Assembly: GCA_965211995.1 (NCBI GenBank)
Contig: OZ243040.1
Span: 558,001 to 622,000, forward strand
Length of the DNA stretch: 64,000 nucleotides
Direction: 5' to 3'
Source of the DNA: CAYFZO01 sp965211995
Lineage (GTDB): Bacteria > Pseudomonadota > Gammaproteobacteria > Poriferisulfidales > Oxydemutatoraceae
Shown: piece by piece, positions 16,246-34,890 of the stretch
How positions within the stretch are numbered: the stretch's first letter is position 1
How the letters are laid out: every line of letters begins with the position of its first letter
The notes under the pieces: model-generated
Told to the model about the DNA's origin: nothing
The model's database searches: none
What the model saw: only the letters and a program-made list of their open reading frames with translations
Translations under genes and position numbers: made by a program

Positions 16246-16330
16246 GGAGGGGTACCCAAGCGGTCAACGGGGGCAGACTGTAAATCTGTTGGCTTTGCCT
16301 TCGTAGGTTCGAATCCTACCCCCTCCACCA
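16246..16330 (+). tRNA. tRNA-Tyr (anticodon GTA)
   Basis: An 85-nt type II tRNA with a long variable arm. The acceptor GGAGGGG pairs with CCCCTCC, the anticodon loop contains GTA, and CCA is encoded. It is the first gene of the tRNA-tuf operon. Confidence 0.96.
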
Positions 16331-16415
16331 AACAAATGGCGGAGGGAACACCGGAAGAAAATGTTGAGCGGATATCAAACAAGTGATCTGGCGGCTGGCC
16401 TGCGGTTCCCGCATC

Positions 16416-16489
<74 letters not shown>

Positions 16490-16511
16490 TTCATATATGG
16501 GACAGGCTTTC

Positions 16512-16586
<75 letters not shown>

Positions 16587-16643
16587 TTGACGCCAGGCCC
16601 GCCGCTGCGTCTTCGATGCACGCTCACCAGTTGGAGAACCGCG

Positions 16644-17834
<1,191 letters not shown>

Positions 17835-18009
17835 GCGGATTGTCCGCGCCGCCGCCCGCCGCCGCCGCATTGTCGCGGGCGGCACAGGGTCGGCAGACAG
17901 CGGCGGGCAGACCGGGTTTGAAGTGTGGGTCGGCGCTTTCGGCGCGCCGGCGGTCCGGGCGCGCAGGGCTCGCCCGCACACGACTCGATGCCGACAAGGT
18001 TTTGCGCGT

Positions 18010-18085
<76 letters not shown>

Positions 18086-18125
18086 ACTTCCGGCCCGTGC
18101 GGGTGGGACGCGACGGAGCTTGAAC

Positions 18126-18503
18126 ATGGCGAAAGCGGCGAAAGAAGCCGGTCCGCAAGCGGCGGCGAACGACAAGTCGAAGGTGATGGCGGCGGGCGCG
18201 GTGATCGCCTTGTCGCTGTTCCTCTTCTATTACTTCTCGGAAGGGTCGTTCTTCTACCGCGTGCTCGGCTTCGTCGGCGGCCTGCTCGTTGCGGCGGGGT
18301 TGTTCTTCACCACCACGCAGGGGCGGGCGACGAGCGCTTTCCTCGCCACCGCGCGCGTCGAGTTGCGCAAGATGGTGTGGCCGACCAAGGCGGAGACCTT
18401 GCAGACCACGTTGATCGTGTTCATCGTGGTGATGATCGTCGCGGTGTTTCTGTGGATGCTGGACCGGCTGTTGAGTTTGTTCATGCAGTGGCTGCTCGGC
18501 TAG
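18126..18503 (+). CDS. secE: Preprotein translocase subunit SecE
   Basis: This 125-aa inner-membrane protein clamps SecY in the SecYEG channel. There are three membrane segments (about 20-38, 45-62, 95-115), and the essential cytoplasmic helix before the third contains ARVELRKMVWPTKAETLQTT, the family signature. ATG 18126 has GGAGC about 6 nt upstream. NusG follows 11 bp later, the standard secE-nusG operon. Confidence 0.95.
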   Translation: MAKAAKEAGPQAAANDKSKVMAAGAVIALSLFLFYYFSEGSFFYRVLGFVGGLLVAAGLFFTTTQGRATSAFLATARVELRKMVWPTKAETLQTTLIVFIVVMIVAVFLWMLDRLLSLFMQWLLG

Positions 18504-18514
18504 AGGGGTGTGCG

Positions 18515-19048
18515 GTGTCTCTGGAATGGTACGTGGTGTATGCATATTCGGGCTGCGAAAAGCAGGTGATGAACTCGCTCAAGGAGCGCATCGAGCGCCA
18601 CGGCATGCAGGACAAGTTCGGCGAGATCCTGGTGCCGATGGAAGAGGTGGTCGAGATGCGCGCGGGGCAGAAGCGGCGCAGCGCGCGCAAGTTCTTCCCC
18701 GGCTACGTGCTGGTGCAGATGGAGATGAACGACGACACCTGGCATCTGGTCAAGAGCGCGCCGAAGGTGCGCGGCTTCATCGGCGGCACGCCCAACAAGC
18801 CGACGCCGATCAGCGAGCGCGAGGCGAACGAGATCCTCGACCGCATGAAGGAGGGCGTCGAGAAGCCCAGGCCGAAAGTGCTGTTCGAGACCGGCGAGGT
18901 GGTGCGCGTCACCGACGGGCCGTTCAACGACTTCAACGCGGTGGTCGAGGAAGTCAACTACGACAAGAACCGCATGCTGGTGTCGGTGCAGATCTTCGGG
19001 CGCTCGACGCCGGTCGAACTCGAATTCGGCCAGGTCGCCAAGGTCTGA
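18515..19048 (+). CDS. nusG: Transcription termination/antitermination factor NusG
   Basis: The 177-aa protein has an NGN domain (LEWYVVYAYSGCEKQV, FFPGYVLVQM, TWHLVKSAPKVRGFIGG) that binds the RNA polymerase clamp, and a KOW domain (ETGEVVRVTDGPFNDFNAVV...) that contacts Rho or ribosomal protein S10. The GTG start at 18515 gives the expected length (E. coli 181 aa), with GAGGGG upstream. Confidence 0.96.
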   Translation: MSLEWYVVYAYSGCEKQVMNSLKERIERHGMQDKFGEILVPMEEVVEMRAGQKRRSARKFFPGYVLVQMEMNDDTWHLVKSAPKVRGFIGGTPNKPTPISEREANEILDRMKEGVEKPRPKVLFETGEVVRVTDGPFNDFNAVVEEVNYDKNRMLVSVQIFGRSTPVELEFGQVAKV

Positions 19049-19076
19049 GGCGCACGCGGATACAAGGAACGCGACG

Positions 19077-19508
19077 ATGGCAAAGAAAATAACAACCTAC
19101 ATCAAACTGCAAGTCCCCGCGGGTGGCGCAACCCCGGCCCCGCCGGTCGGCCCCGCGCTCGGTCAGCACGGGCTGAACCTGCAGAACTTCTGCAAGGAAT
19201 TCAACGACCGCACCGGGGAACTCGAAAAGAATATGCCGATGCCGGTGGTGATCACCGTCTATGATGACCGCAGTTTCACGTTCGTGGTCAAGACGCCGCC
19301 GGCGGCGGTGCTGCTGAAGAAGGCCGCGGGCATAGACAAAGGCAGCGGCGAGCCGAACAAGGACAAGGTCGGCAAGGTCACGCGCGCGCAGTTGGAGGAG
19401 ATCGCCAAAGCCAAGGAGCCGGATCTCAACGCCGCGGACCTCGAGGCCGGGGTCAAGATCATCGCGGGCAGTGCGCGCAGCATGGGCATCGAAGTCGAGG
19501 GGCTGTGA
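19077..19508 (+). CDS. rplK: 50S ribosomal protein L11
   Basis: The 143-aa L11 binds 23S rRNA at the GTPase centre. The N-terminal motif KLQVPAGGATPAPPVGPALG and C-terminal IIAGSARSMGIEVEG are fully conserved. rplK and rplA are separated by 2 bp. Confidence 0.98.
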   Translation: MAKKITTYIKLQVPAGGATPAPPVGPALGQHGLNLQNFCKEFNDRTGELEKNMPMPVVITVYDDRSFTFVVKTPPAAVLLKKAAGIDKGSGEPNKDKVGKVTRAQLEEIAKAKEPDLNAADLEAGVKIIAGSARSMGIEVEGL

Positions 19509-19510
19509 CG

Positions 19511-20206
19511 ATGGCGGCGGCGGGCAAGCGTTTAAGCGCGGCAAAAGAGCAGGCCGGCGGCGACCGGGTGTATGACCCGGCCGAGGCGTTCGAGTTGCTC
19601 AAGAAGTTGCCGCGGGCGAAGTTCACGGAGTCGGTGGACGTCAGCGTGCGTCTCGGCATAAACCCCAAGAAGGGCGACCAGGCGGTGCGCGGCGCGTCCA
19701 ATCTGCCGCACGGCCTCGGCAAGGAAGTGCGCGTTGCGGTGTTCGCCCTGGGCGATCAGGCGCAGGCCGCCGAGGACGCGGGTGCCGACGCGGTCGGCAT
19801 GGACGATCTCGCCGAACGCGCGCAGAAGGGCGACTTCGGCTTCGACGTCGTGATCGCGGCGCCGGACGCGATGCCGACGGTCGGCAAACTCGGGCCGCTG
19901 CTCGGCCCCAAGGGCCTGATGCCGAACCCCAAGACCGGCACGGTCACCGCCAACGTCGCCGCCGCGGTCAAGAACGCCAAAGCCGGGCAGGCGCGCTTCC
20001 GCGCCGACAAGGGCGGCATCGTGCACTCGTCCATCGGGCGCATTGAATTCGAGGTGTCGCAGTTGCAGGAGAACTTTGCAGCCCTCGTCACCGACCTCGT
20101 CAAGGCGAAGCCCGCGACGGCGAAGGGCGTGTATTTCAAAAGCGTCACCGTGTCCTCGACGATGGGGCCGGGGCTGCGCATAGACGTCGGTGCGCTGAAT
20201 GTCTGA
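19511..20206 (+). CDS. rplA: 50S ribosomal protein L1
   Basis: The 231-aa protein of the L1 stalk has VDVSVRLGINPKKGDQ, the conserved MPNPKTGTVT and a full C-terminus. In related bacteria L1 binds its own mRNA leader to repress rplKA. ATG 19511 is preferred over GTG 19505. A 432-bp gap separates it from rplJ. Confidence 0.97.
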   Translation: MAAAGKRLSAAKEQAGGDRVYDPAEAFELLKKLPRAKFTESVDVSVRLGINPKKGDQAVRGASNLPHGLGKEVRVAVFALGDQAQAAEDAGADAVGMDDLAERAQKGDFGFDVVIAAPDAMPTVGKLGPLLGPKGLMPNPKTGTVTANVAAAVKNAKAGQARFRADKGGIVHSSIGRIEFEVSQLQENFAALVTDLVKAKPATAKGVYFKSVTVSSTMGPGLRIDVGALNV

Positions 20207-20638
20207 GCGCAGGCCTGAGCGAGGCGCCCGGAGAGGCCTGTGGAGGGCTGCGCCGCGCGCAACAGCGAATGGAGGGCCGCCGGCCGCGGCCGCCTTGATT
20301 GCGCGGCCGAGAACGAGCCCGAAGGCGCTGCCGGCGAGCAACGAACGGAAAGCAATGAAGATGAAGACGATGACAGGTTTTGACGGCGGAGCAAAGTCTC
20401 CGGCATTGTCAAAGACCGCGGGAACGCCGGGCGCCGGCTTTCGGGCCGGGGCGTCGGGGTTTAAAGCCTTTCCCGCGCAGGCGGTGTGTCTCCCCGGGGA
20501 CGGGGTGAAGCATAAGACGGGGCAGACAAGCCTTCTTGTTGCAGGCGCATCGTTGACGGGTGCGGCGCCGCTGCGTGCGGCCGGTGCCGCCTCAGTGGCG
20601 GCAAGCGGAAGCGATTCCGCGTCTCAAGGGTGGCCGCA
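20207..20638 (+). other. Long noncoding leader between rplA and rplJ
   Basis: This is a 432-bp GC-rich stretch without a credible gene. It contains several inverted segments (GGCCGCCGGCCGCGGCC, CCCCGGGGACGGGG) and TTGACG near 20380 that could be part of a promoter. The rplJL-rpoBC operon normally has its own promoter and an L10-binding leader here, so this region probably carries both. An open frame spans it but has skewed composition and no family match. Confidence 0.45.
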
Positions 20639-21175
20639 ATGGTTCTGAATCTCGACACCAAGAAGCAGATCGTCTCGGAGGTCGCCGCGGTCGCATCCGA
20701 CGCGCCGTCGGCGATCGCCGCGTACTACCACGGCCTGAACGTGGCCGCGATGACCGACTTGCGCAGGCGTGCGCGGCAACACGGCGTTTATCTGCGCGTT
20801 GTCAAGAACACGCTGGCGCGGCGCGCACTGGAGAACACGAGTTTCGAGTGCATGCGCGACGGTCTCTCCGGCCCGCTGATCCTCGCGTTCTCGCGGGACG
20901 ACCCGACGAGCGTCGCGAGACTGTTCAAGGAGTTTTCCGACGAGCAGGCCGGGGTCGAGGTCGTGGTCAAGATGGTGGCGCTCGACGGCGAGTTGCTCGA
21001 CGTGTCCGAGGTCAAGCGGCTCGCGACGCTGCCGACCTACGACCGGGCGGTGGCGATGCTGATGGGCGTGATGCAAGCGCCGGTCGCGAAGTTCGCGCGC
21101 ACGCTGGCGGAGGTGCCGTCGAAGTTCGCGCGCGTGCTCGCGGCGGTCAGGGATCAGAAACAGGCCGGTGCCTGA
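20639..21175 (+). CDS. rplJ: 50S ribosomal protein L10
   Basis: This 178-aa base of the L7/L12 stalk has the N-terminal RNA-binding domain (ALENTSFECMRDGLSGPLIL) and a C-terminal helix (VPSKFARVLAAVRDQK) that binds L12 dimers. ATG 20639 is the family start; an upstream in-frame ATG at 20630 adds three residues. In other bacteria L10 bound to L12 represses this operon. Confidence 0.96.
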   Translation: MVLNLDTKKQIVSEVAAVASDAPSAIAAYYHGLNVAAMTDLRRRARQHGVYLRVVKNTLARRALENTSFECMRDGLSGPLILAFSRDDPTSVARLFKEFSDEQAGVEVVVKMVALDGELLDVSEVKRLATLPTYDRAVAMLMGVMQAPVAKFARTLAEVPSKFARVLAAVRDQKQAGA

Positions 21176-21229
21176 GAGACTGCAAACCCAATCAATCAAC
21201 CACAACAAGAAGATTAAACGGAGAAAATC

Positions 21230-21607
21230 ATGGCTGCATCAAAAGAGGAAATTCTCGACGCGGTCTCCAACATGTCGGTGCTGGATCTGGTCGATCTGAT
21301 CTCGGCGATGGAGGAGAAGTTTGGGGTGTCCGCGGCGGCGGCGGTCGCGCCGGTGCCGGCGGCGGGTGCCGGCGAAGCCGCGGCGGAGGAAGAGAAAACC
21401 GCTTTCGACGTCGTGATGGGCGCTTTCGGCGACAACAAGGTCGCGGTCATCAAGGTCGTGCGCACGATCACCAGCCTCGGCCTCAAGGATGCCAAGGATA
21501 TGGTCGAGGGCGTGCCTTCGACGGTCAAGGAAGGCGTCGCCAAAGCCGAAGCCGAGGAGTTCAAAAAGCAACTCGAAGAAGCCGGTGCCACGGTTGCACT
21601 CAAGTAA
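21230..21607 (+). CDS. rplL: 50S ribosomal protein L7/L12
   Basis: The 125-aa stalk protein has an N-terminal dimerisation helix (SNMSVLDLVDLISAMEEKFG), an Ala/Val hinge (AAAAVAPVPAAGAGEAAAEE) and a C-terminal factor-binding domain (IKVVRTITSLGLKDAKDMVE). CGGAG lies 8 nt before ATG 21230. Confidence 0.98.
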   Translation: MAASKEEILDAVSNMSVLDLVDLISAMEEKFGVSAAAAVAPVPAAGAGEAAAEEEKTAFDVVMGAFGDNKVAVIKVVRTITSLGLKDAKDMVEGVPSTVKEGVAKAEAEEFKKQLEEAGATVALK

Positions 21608-21627
21608 CCGTTGCGGCGATCCGCGCG

Positions 21628-21649
21628 CGCAGGCACGGCGGGGCCTGCG
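21628..21649 (+). promoter_or_regulatory. Hairpin in the rplL-rpoB gap
   Basis: CGCAGGC (21628-21634) can pair with GCCTGCG (21643-21649) around an 8-nt loop. A partial attenuator is known at this position in E. coli. No U-run follows, so its role here is inference; an RNase processing stem is the alternative. Confidence 0.35.
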
Positions 21650-21696
21650 TCGCCGGGGTGCGCTTTCCCGCCCGGCGTCGAGCGGAGAGTAATCCA

Positions 21697-25806
<4,110 letters not shown>

Positions 25807-25819
25807 GGGGGCGGACGCC

Positions 25820-30208
<4,389 letters not shown>

Positions 30209-30215
30209 TCCGACT

Positions 30216-30262
30216 CCCCGCCACGGTTGCCGCGGGGTTAGTGCTTCATTATTGTTATTCGG
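30216..30262 (+). terminator. Possible terminator after rpoC
   Basis: CCCCGC (30216-30221) pairs with GCGGGG (30232-30237) around a 10-nt loop, 8 bp after the rpoC stop, followed by a moderately T-rich stretch to about 30262. No long T-run is present, so efficiency is uncertain. Confidence 0.45.
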
Positions 30263-30634
30263 GGTTCAAGAGAACTTAAGGGGCCTTTCAGATCAGTTTC
30301 AGCGGGCGCCCGCACCGGTTTTCATGGCGCCGATTGAACTGGATCCGCACTCTTTTATTCGATCTCGCCTGGCTCAAAGGGGCCGGCTGCATTGCACGGG
30401 CACGGGCGATTCGCTCTGATCCGGCAAACGACTTGTTCACCGAGGGGCGAGTCTTGCACTCGGCTGCTTTGCAGGCTCCAAAGTCGAGGCAAAACAGGCG
30501 CAGAATCCCCCTGAACGGCCTTTCCGAAATTCCGGAATGTTTCCTATTTTATTATATATAACAAATACTTAAATATACTATAACGACGCTTAAGTGATCT
30601 TGAACCTCTTTTTTCCGCGCCGCGGCCGTTGTTT
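30263..30634. other. Noncoding spacer with an AT-rich patch
   Basis: No supported gene lies here. The first part is GC-rich with no clear frame. 30541-30595 is very AT-rich (TATATATAAC, AAATATACTATAACG), unlike anything around it, and could be a promoter, a DNA-bending site or a junction scar. Confidence 0.35.
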
Positions 30635-30792
30635 CCGCGGGCAAGGCAGAGAGAATTTATCGCTCTTTGAAGCGACGGTTTGACCACCGCGAAGATCAGG
30701 TTTGCGACCGATGCCGCGGTCGGCGCTTCATTAAACCGGCGGCACTCAACGCAGCCGTGCCGCCTTGCGCCTTGCGCAAAGCCCCTGACCCG
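30635..30792 (-). pseudogene. Degenerate copy of the hemJ 3' end
   Basis: 30635-30792 matches 30869-31026 (offset 234 bp) at roughly 75-80 percent by eye. The match covers the end of hemJ and about 35 bp beyond its stop, including the identical 3' segment CAGAGAGAATTTATCGCTCT. The copy has several stops and a shifted frame, so it is a non-coding duplicate. Confidence 0.7.
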
Positions 30793-30906
30793 CCGTTATT
30801 TTTTACCGCCGCCGTACCCGTTGCCGCGGGAATGACGGGGGACTTTGCGGTTCGTTACGGCCCCGTTGCCGCGGGCAAGGCAGAGAGAATTTATCGCTCT
30901 TTGAAG

Positions 30907-31332
30907 TTAAGGTTTGACCACCGCGAGGATTACGATCGCGATCAAGGCCGCGGTCGGTGCTTCATTAAACCAGCGGTACCAAACGTGGCCGTGCCGCCTC
31001 ACGCCTTGCGCAAAGTCCCCGACCAGTTTTCCGCACCACACGTGGTAGCCGGCGAGCGCCGCGACCAGCACGAGTTTGACGAGCATCCACGTCTGCTGCA
31101 GATAGGCGTCCCAGGCCGCCGCGAGCATCCACGCGCCGAACACCGCGGTCAGCACCGCGCCCGGCGTCATGATGCCCCAGAACAACTTGCGTTCCATGAT
31201 CTTGAAACGTGCGTCGCCCGCGGCGTCGGTCGCGTTGATCCGGCTGTGATAGACGAACAGCCGCGGCAGGTAGAACAGCCCGGCGAACCAGGTGACCATG
31301 AAGATAACGTGAAGTGATTTAAGCCAGAGCAA
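30907..31332 (-). CDS. hemJ: HemJ-type protoporphyrinogen oxidase
   Basis: The 141-aa membrane protein has four predicted spans and the HemJ/CopD-like signature: SLHVIFMVTWFAGLFYLPRL with the conserved His, RPxMLVKL-type TWMLVKLVLVAALAGYHVW, and RWFNEAPTAALIAIVILAVV at the end. HemJ oxidises protoporphyrinogen IX in heme synthesis in many proteobacteria without HemG or HemY. It is 27 bp downstream of the ClC gene. A decayed copy of its last 100 bp lies beyond its stop. Confidence 0.9.
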   Translation of the reverse strand: MLWLKSLHVIFMVTWFAGLFYLPRLFVYHSRINATDAAGDARFKIMERKLFWGIMTPGAVLTAVFGAWMLAAAWDAYLQQTWMLVKLVLVAALAGYHVWCGKLVGDFAQGVRRHGHVWYRWFNEAPTAALIAIVILAVVKP

Positions 31333-31359
31333 AGGATTGTTAAGCGTGCCGCGTGAAAG

Positions 31360-32982
31360 TCATTCGATAATACCATAGACGCGGTGCACGCCGGCGCGTG
31401 CGTCGGCGATTACGACCGCGACCGTGCCGGTCGCGTCGGCGTGGGGCTGCGCGCAGTCCGTCAGCGTGAACGCGCACGGCGCCGGCGAGCCGGTCGCGCG
31501 CAAGACTTTGCTGCATTGATCAACCTTGCCTTGCCGCGTCGAGATCAGGTAGTCCGCGTCCGCCGGCGGCACCGGGTCTGCGGCCGCGGCGTCAACCACG
31601 GCGACGCGCCGGTTCAGCCGCCGTGCGGCGATGCCGAGACCCGGCGCGGGCGCTGCGTAGCGGATGCCGTCGTCGGCGAGCAACGCCTGGAAGATCGAGC
31701 CCGCCGTGCCGACGCCGGCAAGCAGGCGGCGCGTGACCTGCGCCGACGCGACCGCGGCGGCGCCGGGGATCAGGATGGACGGCTCGTAGGAGGCGAGTTC
31801 GAAGATGAGCGCAAGCGAAGTCAGCGGCGCGTTGATCACCGCGCCGACCATCGCACCCATGCACACCAGGGTGTACAGCGTCGTCGCCGCCGCCGCTTCC
31901 GGCGAGACCGCGGTGACGATGATCGCCGCGGCGGCGCCGATCGTCGCGCCGATGATCATGCACGGCGCGATCAGCCCGGCCGGCACGCCGCAACCGACGC
32001 ACACCGCCGTAGCGAGGAACTTGAGCGCGAGGAACAGCAGCACCATGAACAAGCCGATCGAGGTGGGCACCAGCGTGTCGAGGCCCGCGCTGTAAGTCAT
32101 GATCTGCGGCATCAACAGGCCGCACCCGGCGACGACCACGCCCGCCGCGAACATCCGCGCCGCGAACGGCTGCCGCTTGACGGCGCGCAGCACTTGCAGG
32201 GCGCTGCGGTTGAACAGCACTGCGGCGGCGCCGGTGACGGCGCCGGCGATGAGCAGCGGCGGCAGTTGTTGCGCCAACTCGGCCGCGAACGGCGCGACCG
32301 GCGTCAGCGCCGGGATTTTATAGAGCGCGCCGGTGACGCCGGCGGCGGCAACCGCAGCGGCGCTCAGCGGCACGGCCGCGGCGACGGTGTAGCGCAGCAG
32401 GAACACTTCCATGCCGAACAACACGCCCGCGATCGGCGCGTCGAGCGACGCCGCGATGCCGGCGCCCGCGCCGCAGGCGGTGATCGCGCCGAGCGGCACG
32501 CGCAGTTGGTCGCGCGCAAATCCTGCGAGCAGCGCGCCGAGATACACTGCGGGTCCGCTCGGCCCGAGCGAATGGCCGCTCGCGACCGCGACCGTCGCGC
32601 CGACGTACTGCATCACGAAACTTCGCGCTTGCCCGTCGCTGCGGCGTTGCACGACGCGCCGCATCGCCTGCGCCGGGCCGTTCAGATGTTCGTCGCGCCG
32701 CACGCCGCCGAGGAACACCGCGGCGAGCAGCAAGCCGCCGATGATCGGCGCGATCGCGGTCCACGGCGCCGGCACGGTCTCGAACGCGCTCATCGGCGCG
32801 CCGAAGATCAGGGTCGCGATGAAGTCTATGCCGTGACGCAGCGCGGCGACCGCGACGCCGCAGGCGCCGCCGACCGCCGCCGCCGCGAGCGCGGTGCGCA
32901 CCTGTGTTTGCGGGTGCGCCGCCGCGAGACGCAACCGGTCGCGCAGCGTCAAGCGGGGCAGGCGCGAGATGTCGGCGGGCAT
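31360..32982 (-). CDS. ClC-family chloride channel/transporter with altered gate motif
   Basis: This 540-aa protein has about 12 membrane helices and clear ClC blocks: SLGPSGPAVYLGALLAGFAR, VGCGVPAGLIAPCMIIGATI and MVGAVINAPLTSLALIFELA. ClC antiporters have GREGP at the first block, where the Glu gates Cl-/H+ exchange; here it reads GPSGP with Ser142 in that place. Loss of the gating Glu usually produces channel-like or proton-uncoupled conduction. The N-terminal selectivity loop also differs from GSGIP (LNGPAQAM). About 110 C-terminal residues form a soluble tail of unknown type. It is divergent from argC. Confidence 0.88.
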   Translation of the reverse strand: MPADISRLPRLTLRDRLRLAAAHPQTQVRTALAAAAVGGACGVAVAALRHGIDFIATLIFGAPMSAFETVPAPWTAIAPIIGGLLLAAVFLGGVRRDEHLNGPAQAMRRVVQRRSDGQARSFVMQYVGATVAVASGHSLGPSGPAVYLGALLAGFARDQLRVPLGAITACGAGAGIAASLDAPIAGVLFGMEVFLLRYTVAAAVPLSAAAVAAAGVTGALYKIPALTPVAPFAAELAQQLPPLLIAGAVTGAAAVLFNRSALQVLRAVKRQPFAARMFAAGVVVAGCGLLMPQIMTYSAGLDTLVPTSIGLFMVLLFLALKFLATAVCVGCGVPAGLIAPCMIIGATIGAAAAIIVTAVSPEAAAATTLYTLVCMGAMVGAVINAPLTSLALIFELASYEPSILIPGAAAVASAQVTRRLLAGVGTAGSIFQALLADDGIRYAAPAPGLGIAARRLNRRVAVVDAAAADPVPPADADYLISTRQGKVDQCSKVLRATGSPAPCAFTLTDCAQPHADATGTVAVVIADARAGVHRVYGIIE

Positions 32983-33109
32983 ATCGGGTTTGATTTAAGC
33001 GCGGGTTGCGCCATTGTAAAGGACTTTGTAAAGGGCTTTGCGCCTGCATGGCGCAGGTGTTTTTTGTTAAACTGCCGGGCTTCATGAACGTTCCTTGCCA
33101 ACGTGTTTT

Positions 33110-34141
33110 ATGATCCGCGCGGCCGTCATCGGGGGCACCGGTTACACCGGGTTGGAATTGATCCGTCTGCTGCTCGGGCATCCGCGGGTGGAACTCACGG
33201 CGGTGTGCTCGCGCAACGAAGCCGGGCGCGCCCTGTCCGAGGTATTTCCGAACTTCGAGGGTAAGAGCGCCCTGCGTTTCGAGGCCGGACTCGGCGCCGC
33301 CGCCGGTCTCGACGTCGTGTTTTTTGCAACCCCCAACGGCGTCGCGATGAAGCAGGCGCCGGGCCTGCTCGAGAGCGCGAACCTCAAGGTCATAGATCTC
33401 GCCGCCGATTTCAGGTTGCGCGACCCCGCAGTTTGGGAGGCATGGTACAAGGAGCCGCACGCGTGCCCGCAACTGCTCGAGGAAGCGGTGTACGGCCTGC
33501 CGGAGTTTTACCGCGAAGACGTTGCCGGCGCGCGCGTGATCGCGAACCCCGGCTGTTATCCGACCGCGGTGCTGCTCGGTTTTTATCCGCTGCTCAAAAG
33601 CGGTGAAGTCGCGTGCGACTGTCTGATCGCCGATGCGAAGTCCGGCGTCAGCGGCGCCGGCAGGCGCGCCGACCTCGGTCTCGCCGCGGCCGAACTCGAC
33701 GGCAACTTCAAGGCGTACAAAGCCTCGGCGCACCGCCATTTCCCGGAAATCGAAGCGCATCTCGAGCGGGCCGCGGGCCGTGGTGTGGCGCTGAGCTTCA
33801 CGCCGCACCTGCTGCCGGTCGCGCGCGGCATTTACGCGACGCTCTACTGCAAGACCGCGTTGTCGCAGGCGCGGATGCAGGCGCTGTTCGACGACGCCTA
33901 CGCCGGCGAGCCTTTTGTCACGGTGCTCAAGGCCGGCTCGCACCCGGAGATGCGTGCGGTGCGCGGCGTCAACGACTGCCATATCGCGGTGCACAAACCG
34001 CAGGGGTCGGAGATTGCGAAAGTGCTGGTGGTGATTGACAACCTGATCAAGGGGGCGGCGGGGCAGGCGGTGCAGAATATGAACATTCTGTTCGGCCTCG
34101 CTGAAACCACCGGGCTCGCCGCGGTTGCCTCTTTGCCATGA
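33110..34141 (+). CDS. argC: N-acetyl-gamma-glutamyl-phosphate reductase
   Basis: The 343-aa enzyme makes N-acetylglutamate semialdehyde in arginine synthesis using NADPH. A Rossmann motif VIGGTGYTGLELIR opens the protein; the catalytic Cys149 lies in NPGCYPT; SGVSGAGR and SFTPHLLPVARGI are conserved. ATG 33110 is the family start. The next gene overlaps its stop by 4 bp. The 127-bp upstream gap is shared with the divergent ClC gene. Confidence 0.96.
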   Translation: MIRAAVIGGTGYTGLELIRLLLGHPRVELTAVCSRNEAGRALSEVFPNFEGKSALRFEAGLGAAAGLDVVFFATPNGVAMKQAPGLLESANLKVIDLAADFRLRDPAVWEAWYKEPHACPQLLEEAVYGLPEFYREDVAGARVIANPGCYPTAVLLGFYPLLKSGEVACDCLIADAKSGVSGAGRRADLGLAAAELDGNFKAYKASAHRHFPEIEAHLERAAGRGVALSFTPHLLPVARGIYATLYCKTALSQARMQALFDDAYAGEPFVTVLKAGSHPEMRAVRGVNDCHIAVHKPQGSEIAKVLVVIDNLIKGAAGQAVQNMNILFGLAETTGLAAVASLP

Positions 34142-34890
34142 AGCGGCTTGCGGGCAGGGCCGGGAAACTCGACTCCCGGATTGCCGCGTGGTCGAGCCTG
34201 TTGTGGTTTTACGTCCGTTCGAGCAAGTGGTTCACGCTGATGCTCGCGCTGGCGCTGGCGGCGCTGTGGACGGCGGCTTGCTTCGTCGGCGGCTATTACT
34301 ATTCACAGCGCGATTTCAACCAACTGATGGCGGGTTTCGAGCAGATGAGCCGGCGTTATAACCTGCCGTACGAGGGGGTCACCTGGGCGGCGCGGTTTTC
34401 AGCCTTGCAGCGGCGCACCGAGGTTTCCGACAAGGCGGTCGAGGAGATCAAGCGGTATTTGTACGAAAAAAACGAACAACTCAAGGAACTCGAGGAGCAT
34501 CTGTATTTCTACCGCACGGTGATCGCCCCCGAGGACGAAGAGAAAGGCCTCGCGGTGTTTTCGGTGAACCTGCGGCGGAGCGAGGATGCGCAGGCATATC
34601 CGGTCGAGGTGGTGCTGCGCAACCATCACAGCAAGAAAGGAGCGGTGAAGGGGCGCATTAAAATCCTGGTCGAGGGTGAAGCCGAAGCGCGCGGCCCGGC
34701 GCTGGTGCGCGACGACCTGCTCGAGGGCGAGATCAGATTCTCGTTCAAGTATTTTCAGCGGCTCAACGGAATCTTGCGCCTGCCCGAGCGGTTCAGCCCG
34801 CGCCGGCTCAGCGTGGTGATCGCTGCAGACCGGTTTGAGGAAACCGCCGAGACTTACGCCTGGGCGGCGCTGCTCGAACGCGGGCGGTGA
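34138..34890 (+). CDS. DUF6776-type membrane-anchored protein
   Basis: The 250-aa protein has one N-terminal membrane span (about 31-55), a coiled-coil-like segment (EEIKRYLYEKNEQLKELEEH), then YFYRTVIAPEDEEKGL and a C-terminal beta-rich domain. This matches my recollection of a conserved gammaproteobacterial family found between argC and erpA; function is unknown. Its ATG overlaps argC (ATGA). Its last 80 bp are copied twice downstream. Confidence 0.75.
   Translation: MKRLAGRAGKLDSRIAAWSSLLWFYVRSSKWFTLMLALALAALWTAACFVGGYYYSQRDFNQLMAGFEQMSRRYNLPYEGVTWAARFSALQRRTEVSDKAVEEIKRYLYEKNEQLKELEEHLYFYRTVIAPEDEEKGLAVFSVNLRRSEDAQAYPVEVVLRNHHSKKGAVKGRIKILVEGEAEARGPALVRDDLLEGEIRFSFKYFQRLNGILRLPERFSPRRLSVVIAADRFEETAETYAWAALLERGR

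Noticed and set aside
20199..20648. A 149-codon gene between rplA and rplJ
   Set aside because: No ribosome site or family similarity; it overlaps the rplA and rplJ ends and sits in the expected leader.
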